A DNA stretch of 24,028 nucleotides from JANPEZ01 sp031423155. Its GTDB lineage: Bacteria > Actinomycetota > UBA4738 > HRBIN12. The notes beneath the pieces were generated by a model, which was given only the letters and a program-made list of their open reading frames with translations, was not told where the DNA came from and did not search any database. The DNA is taken from assembly GCA_031423155.1 (NCBI GenBank), contig JANPEZ010000009.1, positions 1 through 24,028 of the forward strand, read 5' to 3'. The translations under genes were made by a program, and so were the position numbers. Shown here one piece after another: positions 1-7,686 of the stretch (its first letter is position 1; every line of letters begins with the position of its first letter).

Positions 1-479
1 CGTTCCCGACGGGTCCGGCGGACCTCGTGTACTGCAGGTTGCTGCTCCCTCATCTGCCCGATCCGTCGGCCGTGGTCGCGCGCTGGGCCACCCAGGTCAA
101 CCCCGGTGGCCGGCTCCTCCTCGATGAGATGGATCGGGTCGAAAGCCCGGATCCGGTCTTCACCGAATACCTCGAGGTTGCCCGGACGCGGGTCGCCGCC
201 GGGGGTGGTTCCCTCTTCGTCGGAGACGAGCTGGACGCCATGCTCGCGCCCGAGGGCTTCGTTCGAGAGAGCAGCGAGATCGTCGAGTTCCATCCGCGCG
301 CCGCCCCGGTGGCCGAGATCTTCCGGCTCAACCTAGAGGCGATCGGCGAGGACGCCGTTCGCGTTGACGGCTACCCGCCGGCCGATCTGTCGGCGCTTCG
401 GAAGAAGCTCGTGCAGAGGGCCAACGCGGATGTGGACACCACCTGGCGCACCCGCCAGATCGCCTTCCGCCGTCAGTAG
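1..479 (+). CDS. SAM-dependent methyltransferase, C-terminal part (5' truncated by window edge)
   Basis: The reading frame is open from base 3, so the gene begins before the window and only about 158 C-terminal residues are visible. The stretch DLVYCRLLLPHLPDP, followed by a strand ending NPGGRLLLDEMD, matches the motif II/post-II region of class I Rossmann-fold methyltransferases (in this family typically 'D.V.....L.HL.dp......r...lkPGG.l...e.D'). The SAM-binding glycine loop would lie upstream of the window. The substrate cannot be told. The gene converges on the minus-strand sulfotransferase and their 3' ends overlap by 7 bp (473-479), so it is probably not part of that operon. The family assignment is fairly good; a link to the polysaccharide locus is only positional. 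Confidence 0.7.
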   Translation, partial: FPTGPADLVYCRLLLPHLPDPSAVVARWATQVNPGGRLLLDEMDRVESPDPVFTEYLEVARTRVAAGGGSLFVGDELDAMLAPEGFVRESSEIVEFHPRAAPVAEIFRLNLEAIGEDAVRVDGYPPADLSALRKKLVQRANADVDTTWRTRQIAFRRQ

Positions 480-1432
480 GCTTCGGCATCGGCGCGCGAG
501 CCGCCGCGCCGCTTGCGGATGCCCCAAGCTACCCGTCGCACCCCGCTCCGGACTCGGTGCATCGCAGCCTTCATGCGAAGACCGGCCCGCGGTGAAGGTG
601 CTCCTCGCTCGTATCCCAACTCATCGAGAAGCGCGCCTGCGATCACTTCGAACGCAGCGACGTCATCGGCCTGCATCTGCGTTCGCCAGTCGCGAAGTCC
701 CTTGGTGGGCGGACGGTCCTCGTGCTGATGCTGTGAGCGGCGGTCATCGGGCAGGGCCTCGGAGACTCTGCTGTGGTAGTTCAACATGGTCTCGTCCCAA
801 GGAAGGTCCAGGAAATCGCAGATCCCGCGGAGTTCGGCATCGGCGTCCTCGACCAGCCGTTCGTAGCGGACCTCGTGATATCGAGCAGGCCCAAGCGTTC
901 TGCCGCTCTCCCGACCCGCGCGGACGCGCCGGTCCCAGAACCCCGCGGCGCTCATCGGTTCGTTCGGGCCGAATCGAACGGTTCGCAGCGACATCGCCAC
1001 ATCGCGGCCATCTCTGATGATGTGGACGAACTTCGATCCGGGGAAGAGCCGGTCGAACAAAGGGATGTCCAGGACGTAGCGAGGCGTCTTGTCCCCCCAG
1101 CGGATGGCGCCGCGAGTCTCCGCGTACGCCATGTAGACGGCATCGACGACGTCGGCGAACGAGGGCGAGGACCCAAGCGCAGCGATCCGCGCATGCACGT
1201 CGGCCTCGGGAACCCTCCAGGCCTGGAAGTTCTTGGTACGCAAGATATCTGAGGCGAGCCGCTCGGCGTCCACCCCGCCGCCCGGCGCCTCGTAGCGACC
1301 GAGGTTGTGTCCGAAGCGGGACAGGAAGTGCGATTCGGGCGGGATCGCCAGCAACGGGTGCGCGTCCAGCATCAGGCGTAGCAGGGTCGTGCCCGATCGG
1401 CCGCAGCCGACGACGAAGACCGGAGCACTCAT
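473..1432 (-). CDS. PAPS-dependent sulfotransferase (copy 1 of tandem pair)
   Basis: Predicted 319-aa sulfotransferase of the Sulfotransfer_3-like family. It would transfer sulfate from PAPS to an acceptor, most likely a carbohydrate hydroxyl given its neighbours. The 5'-phosphosulfate loop is VGCGRSGTTLLRLML (residues 8-22) and the 3'-phosphate motif is RDGRDVAMSL (140-149). IPPESHF (30-36), GDKTP (113-117) and the C-terminal PPTKGLRDWR block are shared with the other two sulfotransferases here. No signal peptide or membrane segment is seen, so it should be cytoplasmic. I chose ATG at 1432, two bases before which the upstream sulfotransferase stops; a TTG at 1441 would extend it by three residues and overlap that gene. 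It is the last gene of the minus-strand run from 5123. The C-terminus is arginine-rich. The acceptor is unknown. Confidence 0.88.
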   Translation of the reverse strand: MSAPVFVVGCGRSGTTLLRLMLDAHPLLAIPPESHFLSRFGHNLGRYEAPGGGVDAERLASDILRTKNFQAWRVPEADVHARIAALGSSPSFADVVDAVYMAYAETRGAIRWGDKTPRYVLDIPLFDRLFPGSKFVHIIRDGRDVAMSLRTVRFGPNEPMSAAGFWDRRVRAGRESGRTLGPARYHEVRYERLVEDADAELRGICDFLDLPWDETMLNYHSRVSEALPDDRRSQHQHEDRPPTKGLRDWRTQMQADDVAAFEVIAGALLDELGYERGAPSPRAGLRMKAAMHRVRSGVRRVAWGIRKRRGGSRADAEAY

Positions 1433-1434
1433 GG

Positions 1435-2418
1435 CTACCAACGTCTGGGCGGCGGCAGCGCGCCCGGGTTCTTCTTCAAGGAGGCGCTGATCCGCAGCGA
1501 CCGGACCCTGTGCCGTACCTCGTCGTAGGCGACGTTCGTGCCCGCCTTCACCCGGGCGCCGAACGGGACCGGCTCGAATCTGCGTTCGTATCCCAGCTCG
1601 GACAGCTCGGCACCCGCGACGGATTCGAAGAGCATCTGGTCGGCGTCGGACATCTTCTCTCGCCAGTCGCGCAGACCCTTCGTCGGCGGTTTGGCGAGGT
1701 TCTTGTGGTGGCCCCAGTTCCTCTCGGGCACTGCGGCGGCGACTTTCTTGCGGTGGTAGTCGAGCATCGCCGGCGTGAACTCGAGCGAGATGTGATCGCA
1801 GACCGACTTCAGGATGCTCTCCGCGTCATCGACGAGTTCCTCGTATCGCACCTGCAGGACCCTCTCGGGGCCCAGCTCGTCTGCATCGCGTCGTGCAGTG
1901 CGGATGCGGTGCTTCCATACCTGCGCCGCTTCCGCGAACGAGCGGGGTGGACGTGGGACCTCCATCAGCGACAGCGCTACGTTGCGGCCGTCCCGGACGA
2001 TATGCACGAATCGCGCATCCGGGAAGAGCCCTGCGATCAAAGGCATGTCGATGGAGTACCCGGGAGTCTTGTCCCCCCACCGGGGCTTGCCGTGCGCCTT
2101 CGCGTAGGCGACGAAGAAGGCTTCGATCGCGCCCGCCATGTCGGACGCTCCGGAGGATCGCATCTGGGCCAGGACGCTCTCGGGCGGAAGGTGCCAGTCC
2201 TTGAACCGCAGGGTCTCGAAGACGTCGCGAGCCATCCGCTCGGCGTCGAACGCGGGCCCGGTGCCGTAGCGCGACCGCACTCGATACACGCCGGGGATGA
2301 AGTGCGATTCGGGCGGGATGGCCAGCGAGGGATGAGCATCGAGCATCAGCCGCAGGAGCGTGGTTCCCGACCTGGGGCAGCCGACGACGAAGACCGGGGG
2401 AGCCTCACGCTGGGTCAA
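1435..2418 (-). CDS. PAPS-dependent sulfotransferase (copy 2 of tandem pair)
   Basis: A 327-aa sulfotransferase closely related to its downstream neighbour; the first ~40 residues are nearly identical (VFVVGCPRSGTTLLRLML, then LAIPPESHF). The PAPS 5'-loop is at residues 11-25, the 3'-phosphate motif RDGRNVALSL at about 142-151, and a PPTKGLRDWR block near the C-terminus. The start is TTG at 2418, which overlaps the TGA of the upstream hydrolase gene (TTGA), indicating translational coupling. No other plausible start precedes the PAPS loop. The C-terminal ~50 residues diverge from copy 1. Having two diverged copies in tandem suggests two acceptor positions rather than redundancy, but that is inference. 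It is cytoplasmic by absence of a signal peptide. Confidence 0.88.
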   Translation of the reverse strand: MTQREAPPVFVVGCPRSGTTLLRLMLDAHPSLAIPPESHFIPGVYRVRSRYGTGPAFDAERMARDVFETLRFKDWHLPPESVLAQMRSSGASDMAGAIEAFFVAYAKAHGKPRWGDKTPGYSIDMPLIAGLFPDARFVHIVRDGRNVALSLMEVPRPPRSFAEAAQVWKHRIRTARRDADELGPERVLQVRYEELVDDAESILKSVCDHISLEFTPAMLDYHRKKVAAAVPERNWGHHKNLAKPPTKGLRDWREKMSDADQMLFESVAGAELSELGYERRFEPVPFGARVKAGTNVAYDEVRHRVRSLRISASLKKNPGALPPPRRW

Positions 2419-3266
2419 CGCGCCGCCCTCTGTTTGCCAAGTGCGCGCATAGCCGATGCGACGGCGGCACCGACAACGATGTCCTGCTCGGCGAAGGTCT
2501 GGAATCGGTGGATGTCGATCCCAGGGACGAGCTCGAGTTCGATCCGGGCGAGGTCGGTATCGGAAAGATGCTGCTTAAGCTCGCCGATCAGGCCACGAAC
2601 CTCGGGAAGCTCTTTCGTTTGCTCCCCGAAGATGAAAGCCACGTGAGCTTTCTTGGCGACGAGCCCGGTGTCCTTGCGGAAGCGTGTGCTCACCACCATC
2701 GTCGGCTGCGTCCTGGCTTTCGCTACCTTCGTCCTTGCTTGCTTGACCTTCGGGTTGCGGAGCAGCCGCGCACCGAGGTGGCTCTTCTTGAGCGATCGCC
2801 GAAGTCGACGGCGAAGCGGGGCTCTGGTGCTGCGTTCAGCCGGAACCATTATCGGAAGAGGGAAGGCGGTGACCGACGCGACATCGTCCCGCGTAGCCGC
2901 TGCGGCCATCGCCGTTCGCCCGCCGAAGCACGTCGCCACGAATGCGATCCGCGTTACTCCCGTCGCCCGCTTCAGGAAGTCGGCGGCCGCGGTTCCGTCT
3001 CCGGCGAGTGGCGTCTCCAGCTCCAGAACAACCGTTCCGGTGCTGTCGCCGACACCGTGATAGTCGAAACGGATCGAGGGCACGCCCTGGTCCGCAAGCT
3101 CGCGCGCCGCGCGCACCCACATGCGATTGCGGTGTGTGCGGGTGTAGTTTCCACCGGTCAACAGAACTACCCCCAGATCCTCGATGGCACCATCGGGGGC
3201 GCAGACGACGCCGCATAGTCGGTCCTCTCCCGCCGGCACGAAGACGGGGTACTCGGTCCAGCTCAC
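2415..3266 (-). CDS. alpha/beta hydrolase with Cys nucleophile elbow (exosortase-hydrolase-1-like)
   Basis: A 283-aa alpha/beta-hydrolase-fold protein. Strand-turn landmarks are VVLLTGGNYTRTHRNRMW (oxyanion region, about 33-50), RFDYHGVGDSTG (66-77) and FVATCFGGRTAM (109-120). The last is the nucleophile elbow, with Cys113 where serine is usual. A candidate catalytic His is His253 in GIDIHRF. The region 147-187 is very basic and may contact an anionic polymer. The architecture, especially the GG-xx-R-x-x-x-HR and FDYxGxGDSxG blocks, resembles hydrolase 1 of exosortase/EPS loci. The start is GTG at 3266, overlapping the upstream stop as GTGA; an in-frame ATG at 3278 (four residues longer) is the alternative. 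It sits between its hydrolase partner and two sulfotransferases. The substrate is unknown; an ester or acyl group on the glycan or its lipid carrier is a guess. Confidence 0.72.
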   Translation of the reverse strand: MSWTEYPVFVPAGEDRLCGVVCAPDGAIEDLGVVLLTGGNYTRTHRNRMWVRAARELADQGVPSIRFDYHGVGDSTGTVVLELETPLAGDGTAAADFLKRATGVTRIAFVATCFGGRTAMAAAATRDDVASVTAFPLPIMVPAERSTRAPLRRRLRRSLKKSHLGARLLRNPKVKQARTKVAKARTQPTMVVSTRFRKDTGLVAKKAHVAFIFGEQTKELPEVRGLIGELKQHLSDTDLARIELELVPGIDIHRFQTFAEQDIVVGAAVASAMRALGKQRAAR

Positions 3267-4201
3267 GCGCCGACCCATCCGGCCGCGATCCCGCCGAGTT
3301 CTCCGACCAGGGGCTCCATAACATCGGTGCGTGTGTTGATGTCGTGTCCGGTGGCGACGAACGAAGCGCTCCCGAAGGTGGAACCGGAGGGCTCTCGCAG
3401 AACCTGGGCCCGGCATCGCCCCCCGCCGGCCTGGATCAGGTCGCGGAAGGTCTCGTACTCGCGCGCCAGCGTCGGGCGTTTCGCGACCTGCACGAGCAGC
3501 ACGTCGCCGGCGAAGCTTTCCATGGATGTGCTGATGTCGACCTCGCCGAGCCCTTCGTACAAGGAAGAGGGGAGTCCGTAGCCCAGGACGTCGAGCATCC
3601 CGTCACGGCGCATGTCGGTGAGCATCTCCTGCATCGACCGGCGGTCGGTGCCGTCCGGATCGGCCATCCGCACGACCTGCATCTCGCGGATGAAGTTCTT
3701 CACGTACTGCGCGCCCGAGAGTGCCGGTTGCACCAGGATCAGGCGCTCCGCGGCGAGCTCTCGTCCGAGCAGGCCGGCGAATAGCCCTCCCAGTTTGCAG
3801 CCGATGGCTCCGATGCGCTCTGCCCCCGCTTCGGCTCTCAGCCAGGAGACAGCCCCTCGCAGATCCTGCATCTGGGATTCCACCGAAGACTCCGCGATGT
3901 CGCCCTCGCTGTCGCCGAAGCCCCTGCGATGCACGGATAAGACGGGGTGACCCGAAGCGGCTAGTGCCCGGGCGATCCCGCGTTCGGTCCTCCTGAGCGT
4001 CAGGACTTCGAGTCCGAACGAGTGAGCCAGCACGAACCCCAGGTCGCTGCGCGGGCCCGACTCGGGTTCGGTGAGCATCGCGTACATGCGCGAGCCGTCA
4101 TCGGCCGTCAGGTGGAAAGCGGTTTCGCGCACGCCGTCGCGGGTGTGCGACTCGTGGTCTTTCAGGAACTGGCGATCGAGAACCGGCATGTCGAGCGCCA
4201 T
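3263..4201 (-). CDS. alpha/beta hydrolase with Cys nucleophile elbow (exosortase-hydrolase-2-like)
   Basis: A 312-aa alpha/beta hydrolase. FVLAHSFGLE (56-65) is the oxyanion-hole strand, HRRGFGDSEGD (91-101) the following turn, and IGAIGCKLGGL (130-140) the nucleophile elbow with Cys135 in a G-C-x-L-G-G context, like the cysteine elbow of dienelactone hydrolases. His286 in VATGHDINTR is the probable catalytic His. The ATG at 4201 lies 22 bp after the GT2 stop, and the 3' end overlaps the next hydrolase by 4 bp (GTGA), so the pair is probably translated together. Paired hydrolases of this look are known from exosortase-linked exopolysaccharide loci, but no exosortase is visible here. The enzyme activity cannot be named; the fold assignment is solid. 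Confidence 0.72.
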   Translation of the reverse strand: MALDMPVLDRQFLKDHESHTRDGVRETAFHLTADDGSRMYAMLTEPESGPRSDLGFVLAHSFGLEVLTLRRTERGIARALAASGHPVLSVHRRGFGDSEGDIAESSVESQMQDLRGAVSWLRAEAGAERIGAIGCKLGGLFAGLLGRELAAERLILVQPALSGAQYVKNFIREMQVVRMADPDGTDRRSMQEMLTDMRRDGMLDVLGYGLPSSLYEGLGEVDISTSMESFAGDVLLVQVAKRPTLAREYETFRDLIQAGGGRCRAQVLREPSGSTFGSASFVATGHDINTRTDVMEPLVGELGGIAAGWVGA

Positions 4202-4223
4202 GCTACAGGCGGGCCGAGACTAT

Positions 4224-5123
4224 CTAGTCGACGCCTCCGGGGATGTCCCACGTGGCGGGGTCGACGCGTCTGCCCAGCCGGCCGGCCCTGAAATCGCTGA
4301 TCCCTTTCCACCAGAGTCCGAGCGACCGTCGCTTTCCCGGCTCGAGAACAACGATCGATAGGAACTTGCCGCCCACCCCGATGAACGCGCGCAACACGCC
4401 CTTGACGGACTTGCGCCGGATCCGGAGCCGGTACTGCAGGGTGTTGCGGACCTCGTAGTAGAGCTGCCAGTTGCGGGCCTCGCGCCGGGTCCGGGCCCCC
4501 GGGTTCATATGCATGACCTCGGCGGTATCGATGTGGGTCCGCCTGAAGCCCCCTCGCCTGCACCTGTAGACGTACTCGGTGTCCTCCGCCCAGAAGAACA
4601 GGTCCTTTCGAGGAAGGCCCACCGAGCGGACCACACCGGCGTCGAAGAGCGGTCCGTTCCAGGACGGAGGGAAACCGCGAACGCCGTTGGGCTTGCGCTG
4701 CAGGGGGACCGCCACGTCGGTGGAGGCCTTCAGCAGATGTTCCAGACAGGTGGGCGCCGGTTCGACGTCATCGTCGACGGCCCAGATCTTGTCGGCGCCG
4801 CGCTTCAACGCCTCGCGGAAGCCGAGCTCGTATCCGCCCGCGGGTCCGAGATTCTCGCCGGTCTCGGTGACGAGCACACAGTCTTCGATGTCGTAGCCGG
4901 CGAGGGCGTCATGGGCCATGTGGTCGTTGTCCACGACGAGCACGAGATCGGGTTTGCGGGTCTGGCCGCAGACCGCCGTGACGCATCGACGAAGGAGTTC
5001 CTCGCGCCTGTACGTGACGATCACGCATACGACGGAAGGCGCTCGCTCTGGAGGGGCCGGCCGGGCGGGCGTTTGCCGGGCCATCTCCTGGGGCGCCGGG
5101 GGGCCGCTTCCAGGTATCGGCAT
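4224..5123 (-). CDS. glycosyltransferase family 2 (GlfT1/rhamnosyltransferase-like)
   Basis: A 299-aa GT-A fold glycosyltransferase. VVCVIVTYRREELLRRC (31-47) is the N-terminal nucleotide-binding strand, VLVVDNDHM (61-69) follows, ENLGPAGGYELGF (90-102) is typical of the GlfT1/RfbF-like branch, and DDD (117-119) in IWAVDDDVEP is the metal-binding DxD. FWAEDTEYVYR is the acceptor-side acidic motif. No membrane helix is predicted. The start at 5123 gives a 27-residue Pro/Ala-rich lead before the fold; ATG at 5084 is an alternative. I prefer 5123 because a TAGGCT hexamer lies 6 nt upstream. It heads the minus-strand run of GT2, two hydrolases and two sulfotransferases. The transferred sugar is unknown. 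Confidence 0.85.
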   Translation of the reverse strand: MPIPGSGPPAPQEMARQTPARPAPPERAPSVVCVIVTYRREELLRRCVTAVCGQTRKPDLVLVVDNDHMAHDALAGYDIEDCVLVTETGENLGPAGGYELGFREALKRGADKIWAVDDDVEPAPTCLEHLLKASTDVAVPLQRKPNGVRGFPPSWNGPLFDAGVVRSVGLPRKDLFFWAEDTEYVYRCRRGGFRRTHIDTAEVMHMNPGARTRREARNWQLYYEVRNTLQYRLRIRRKSVKGVLRAFIGVGGKFLSIVVLEPGKRRSLGLWWKGISDFRAGRLGRRVDPATWDIPGGVD

Positions 5124-5148
5124 GACCCGAGCCTATACTGCGGACCCC
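5124..5148. promoter_or_regulatory. 25-bp divergent promoter with overlapping -10 hexamers
   Basis: Only 25 bp separate the start codons of the GT2 (minus, 5123) and the sulfatase-like gene (plus, 5149). On the plus strand TATACT (5134-5139) ends 9 nt before ATG. On the minus strand TAGGCT (5135-5130) ends 6 nt before ATG. The two hexamers share two base pairs. Normal -10 to start-site spacing would place both transcription starts at or within a few bases of the start codons, so both mRNAs would be leaderless or nearly so. No convincing -35 is seen on either side and there is no room for a Shine-Dalgarno. Confidence 0.55.
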
Positions 5149-6573
5149 ATGTCGCGGAACCTCCTTCTGGTCGTACTCGACACCGCTCGCGCCGATCACC
5201 TTCCCCCACACGAGCTGGGACTTCGGATCGCTCCACGTATCGCGCTTGAGATCGAAAAGCGAGGCGTTGCGCTGGAGTGCGTCCGTTCGACCGCTCCTTG
5301 GACCCTCCCTTCTCATGCTTCGATGTTCAGCGGCGCCTATCCGAGCGAGCATGGTGTTCACGGCAGGGCCGCGGTGCGAAGGGACCAGCGCGTCGCCAGT
5401 CTCAGAGCGGCCGTCGAGCGACAGGGGTCGCTGTGGATGCCGGAAGCGCTGAGACTCGCCGGCTACCGCACCTGGGGGGTCAGCGCGAACCCCTGGATCA
5501 GCGAACCGATGGGCATGTCCTTCGGATTCGAAGAGTTCGTCCCGGTCGGGGCGGCCAAGGCGCGTCCGAGGGGTGGTGTCGGCACCGAGCGGCGTAGCTC
5601 CGACCGGATCCCCGGTCTGGTCCGAAGGCCGCTCGGGCGCGTTGCCCGGCAGTGGGTCGAGTGGCGCGGCGGCATCGACTCGGGCGGAGACAAAGGTGTG
5701 CAGCAAGCGGCTCGGATGATCGGCTCGCGCGACCCGAGGCCCTGGTTCGGGTTCGTCAATCTGATGGAGGCCCATGTCCCGTACGCGCCCCCGAGGGCAC
5801 ACAACGAGTTGAAGGGACCGGCTGGGCTGCGCGCGCCGGCGGTTTCGCGCAAGCGTCGCTCCTACGAGAACACCCTGCGCTCCAACCTCGGCGAGGACGT
5901 CTTCACCGACGACGAACTCGCGACTATCCGCGCGCTGTACCGCGGCGAGATCCGCTACCTGGATGAGCTGGTCGGCAGGCTGCTCGACGCTATCCCCGAT
6001 GACACGATCGTCGTCATCACGGCCGATCACGGCGAGGCCTTGGGGGAGCACCACCAGCTCGATCACCAGGTCACGATGATCGAGGAGGTCTTGCGCGTCC
6101 CGCTGATCGTTCTGGCTCCGGAGCGGCCAGAGGTGCCCCCTTTCGATTCGATCCGGCAGGTCCCCGAGCTGATGGCCTCTTACGCGGGGCTCGATGTGGC
6201 CGGATGGCGCGAGCGCGGGAGGGTTCCATCCGGGGTCGCGGTGGCCGAGTACGAATCCACCATCGCCCATGACAGGCGATCCGTCGGCGTCGCTCGCTCC
6301 GCGGGGCTGGCTCCGGAGAAGGTCGCCCTCCTGGAGTCGGAGATGGCGGCGGTGACCGAAGGGGACCACAAGTTGATGGAGGTCGCGGGTGTTCGGACCC
6401 TCGTTTCCCTGCCGGACGAGACGCCATCGGACGAGCCGGAGATGCTCGCGCGGCTGGGCGTCCACTTGGATGGCGCCCGCTCCGTCGTTGCCGAGCCGCC
6501 TCCGGACGAGGGCTACACCGCGCAGGAAGGGTTCGAGATCGAAGAGCGCCTGGAGCAACTGGGCTACATGTAG
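5149..6573 (+). CDS. sulfatase-superfamily enzyme with Thr in place of the formylglycine Cys
   Basis: A 474-aa alkaline-phosphatase-superfamily protein. LLLVVLDTARADHL (5-18) carries the N-terminal metal ligand Asp11, STAPWTLPSHASMFSG (47-62) aligns with the sulfatase signature, and ITADHGEALGEH (290-301) carries Asp293/His294. In active sulfatases the signature is C/S-x-P-S-R and the Cys or Ser becomes formylglycine; here it is Thr52-L-P-S-His56, so neither the modified residue nor the Arg is present. Thr nucleophiles occur in phosphoglycerol and phosphoethanolamine transferases of the superfamily, so it may hydrolyse or transfer a phospho- or sulfo-ester. No signal peptide or membrane segment is seen. 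ATG at 5149 was chosen because it immediately precedes the conserved strand and follows TATACT. It is divergent from the GT2 and 12 bp upstream of the exporter permease gene. Confidence 0.8.
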   Translation: MSRNLLLVVLDTARADHLPPHELGLRIAPRIALEIEKRGVALECVRSTAPWTLPSHASMFSGAYPSEHGVHGRAAVRRDQRVASLRAAVERQGSLWMPEALRLAGYRTWGVSANPWISEPMGMSFGFEEFVPVGAAKARPRGGVGTERRSSDRIPGLVRRPLGRVARQWVEWRGGIDSGGDKGVQQAARMIGSRDPRPWFGFVNLMEAHVPYAPPRAHNELKGPAGLRAPAVSRKRRSYENTLRSNLGEDVFTDDELATIRALYRGEIRYLDELVGRLLDAIPDDTIVVITADHGEALGEHHQLDHQVTMIEEVLRVPLIVLAPERPEVPPFDSIRQVPELMASYAGLDVAGWRERGRVPSGVAVAEYESTIAHDRRSVGVARSAGLAPEKVALLESEMAAVTEGDHKLMEVAGVRTLVSLPDETPSDEPEMLARLGVHLDGARSVVAEPPPDEGYTAQEGFEIEERLEQLGYM

Positions 6574-6576
6574 ACT
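6571..6576 (+). promoter_or_regulatory. candidate -10 element of exporter operon, overlapping the sulfatase stop codon
   Basis: TAGACT starts with the TAG stop codon of the sulfatase-like gene and ends 9 nt before the ATG of the permease gene at 6586. No Shine-Dalgarno lies between, so the permease may have its own nearly leaderless transcript in addition to read-through. The call rests on position and similarity to TAnnnT only; the fixed TAG makes a chance match easier. Confidence 0.35.
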
Positions 6577-6585
6577 CGCCCCCGC

Positions 6586-7686
6586 ATGGAGCCACCCGAG
6601 GAACGGCCTCCCTCTTCTAACGAGCCCGACAGCCCCGACTTCGATGTCGAACGCCGCTGGGTTAAGCGCGCCAACCGCGACGCCGACGCATTCGTAACCG
6701 TGGGCGACGACGGCGCTCGATCACCGGGCGAGGACGAACAGCTCATCGAGGAGGAACGCCTGCACCGCGTGATCCCTCGCGTGAAGCCGCGTACAACCGA
6801 GGAACTCGAGACTCAACCTCCTCCCAAGCAGCACTACCCTACCCACGTCGGAGAAGCGCTGCGGGAACTGTGGGCGACGCGCGAGGTGGTCCTGACCTTC
6901 GTCGAAAGGGACCTTCGCGTTCGTTACAAGCAGGCCGCGCTCGGCGCCTTCTGGGCGATCGTCCAGCCGATCATGTTGATGGTCATCTTCTCGGTGGTCT
7001 TCGGCAAGATCGCCAAGGTCGGCAGCGAAGGTCTGCCCTACCCGGCCTTCTCCTACGCGGCTCTGGTGCCCTGGTCTCTATTCACGTCGTCCATCTCGTA
7101 CGCGACCTCGGGGGTCGTGGGCAACTCGGCGATCATCCGCAAGATCCACATGCCGAGGGAGATCTTCGCGCTGTCGGGCATCCTGTCCTCGGGAGTGGAT
7201 TACGCGGTCTCGATGGTCATCTTGATCGTGATGCTCGCGTTCTACGGCATCTACCCCGCCGTGTCGTGGATCGCGCTTCCGGTGGTCCTTGCGGTACTCG
7301 CGATGCTGATGATCGGGGTCAGTCTGGTGGCGGCGGCGGTCACGGTCTACTTCCGCGACACGCGCTACGGCATCCCGCTTCTGATGCAGATACTGCTTTA
7401 CGCGACCCCGGTGGCCTACCCGATATCGAAGATGGTCGGACCGTGCGAACGGGTCGCCGGGCTCACTCAGCCGCAATGCGGTGTGCTGCACGGGTTCTGG
7501 GCAGATGCCTATCAGTTCCTGAACCCGCTCGCTCCGATCATGAACGGGTTCCGTCGAGTCATGGCTCACGGGCAGTGGCCCGAGTGGAGCCCGCTCGGGG
7601 TCGCGGCCGGCGTCAGCTTCGTCGGCATGTGCGGCGCCTACTGGTGGTACAAGCGGATAGACAGGACCTTCGCCGATGTCATCTGA
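6586..7686 (+). CDS. wzm: ABC-2 type polysaccharide export permease (Wzm-like)
   Basis: A 366-aa membrane subunit of a polysaccharide ABC exporter. The characteristic lead-in TFVERDLRVRYKQAALGAFW is followed by about six hydrophobic segments (near residues 122-138, 155-170, 203-224, 227-252, 262-282 and the C-terminal 340-356), ending in a basic tail. With the adjacent ATPase it would flip a lipid-linked glycan across the cytoplasmic membrane. An unusual feature is a long, acidic, hydrophilic N-terminus of about 95 residues before the usual Wzm start; typical family members are about 260-270 aa. The ATG at 6586 is supported only by a TAGACT hexamer 9 nt upstream, so a later start is possible. 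The ATPase gene overlaps its 3' end by 11 bp. Confidence 0.9.
   Translation: MEPPEERPPSSNEPDSPDFDVERRWVKRANRDADAFVTVGDDGARSPGEDEQLIEEERLHRVIPRVKPRTTEELETQPPPKQHYPTHVGEALRELWATREVVLTFVERDLRVRYKQAALGAFWAIVQPIMLMVIFSVVFGKIAKVGSEGLPYPAFSYAALVPWSLFTSSISYATSGVVGNSAIIRKIHMPREIFALSGILSSGVDYAVSMVILIVMLAFYGIYPAVSWIALPVVLAVLAMLMIGVSLVAAAVTVYFRDTRYGIPLLMQILLYATPVAYPISKMVGPCERVAGLTQPQCGVLHGFWADAYQFLNPLAPIMNGFRRVMAHGQWPEWSPLGVAAGVSFVGMCGAYWWYKRIDRTFADVI

Noticed and set aside
3267..3416. A longer start for the Cys113 hydrolase (adding 50 residues)
   Set aside because: The added residues are Arg/His-rich and lie inside the upstream hydrolase gene; a GTGA overlap at 3266 is the more likely start.
4909..6558. 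549-codon minus-strand open frame
   Set aside because: It is fully antisense to the sulfatase-like gene, which has clear superfamily motifs; the translation is Arg/Pro-rich low complexity with no motifs.
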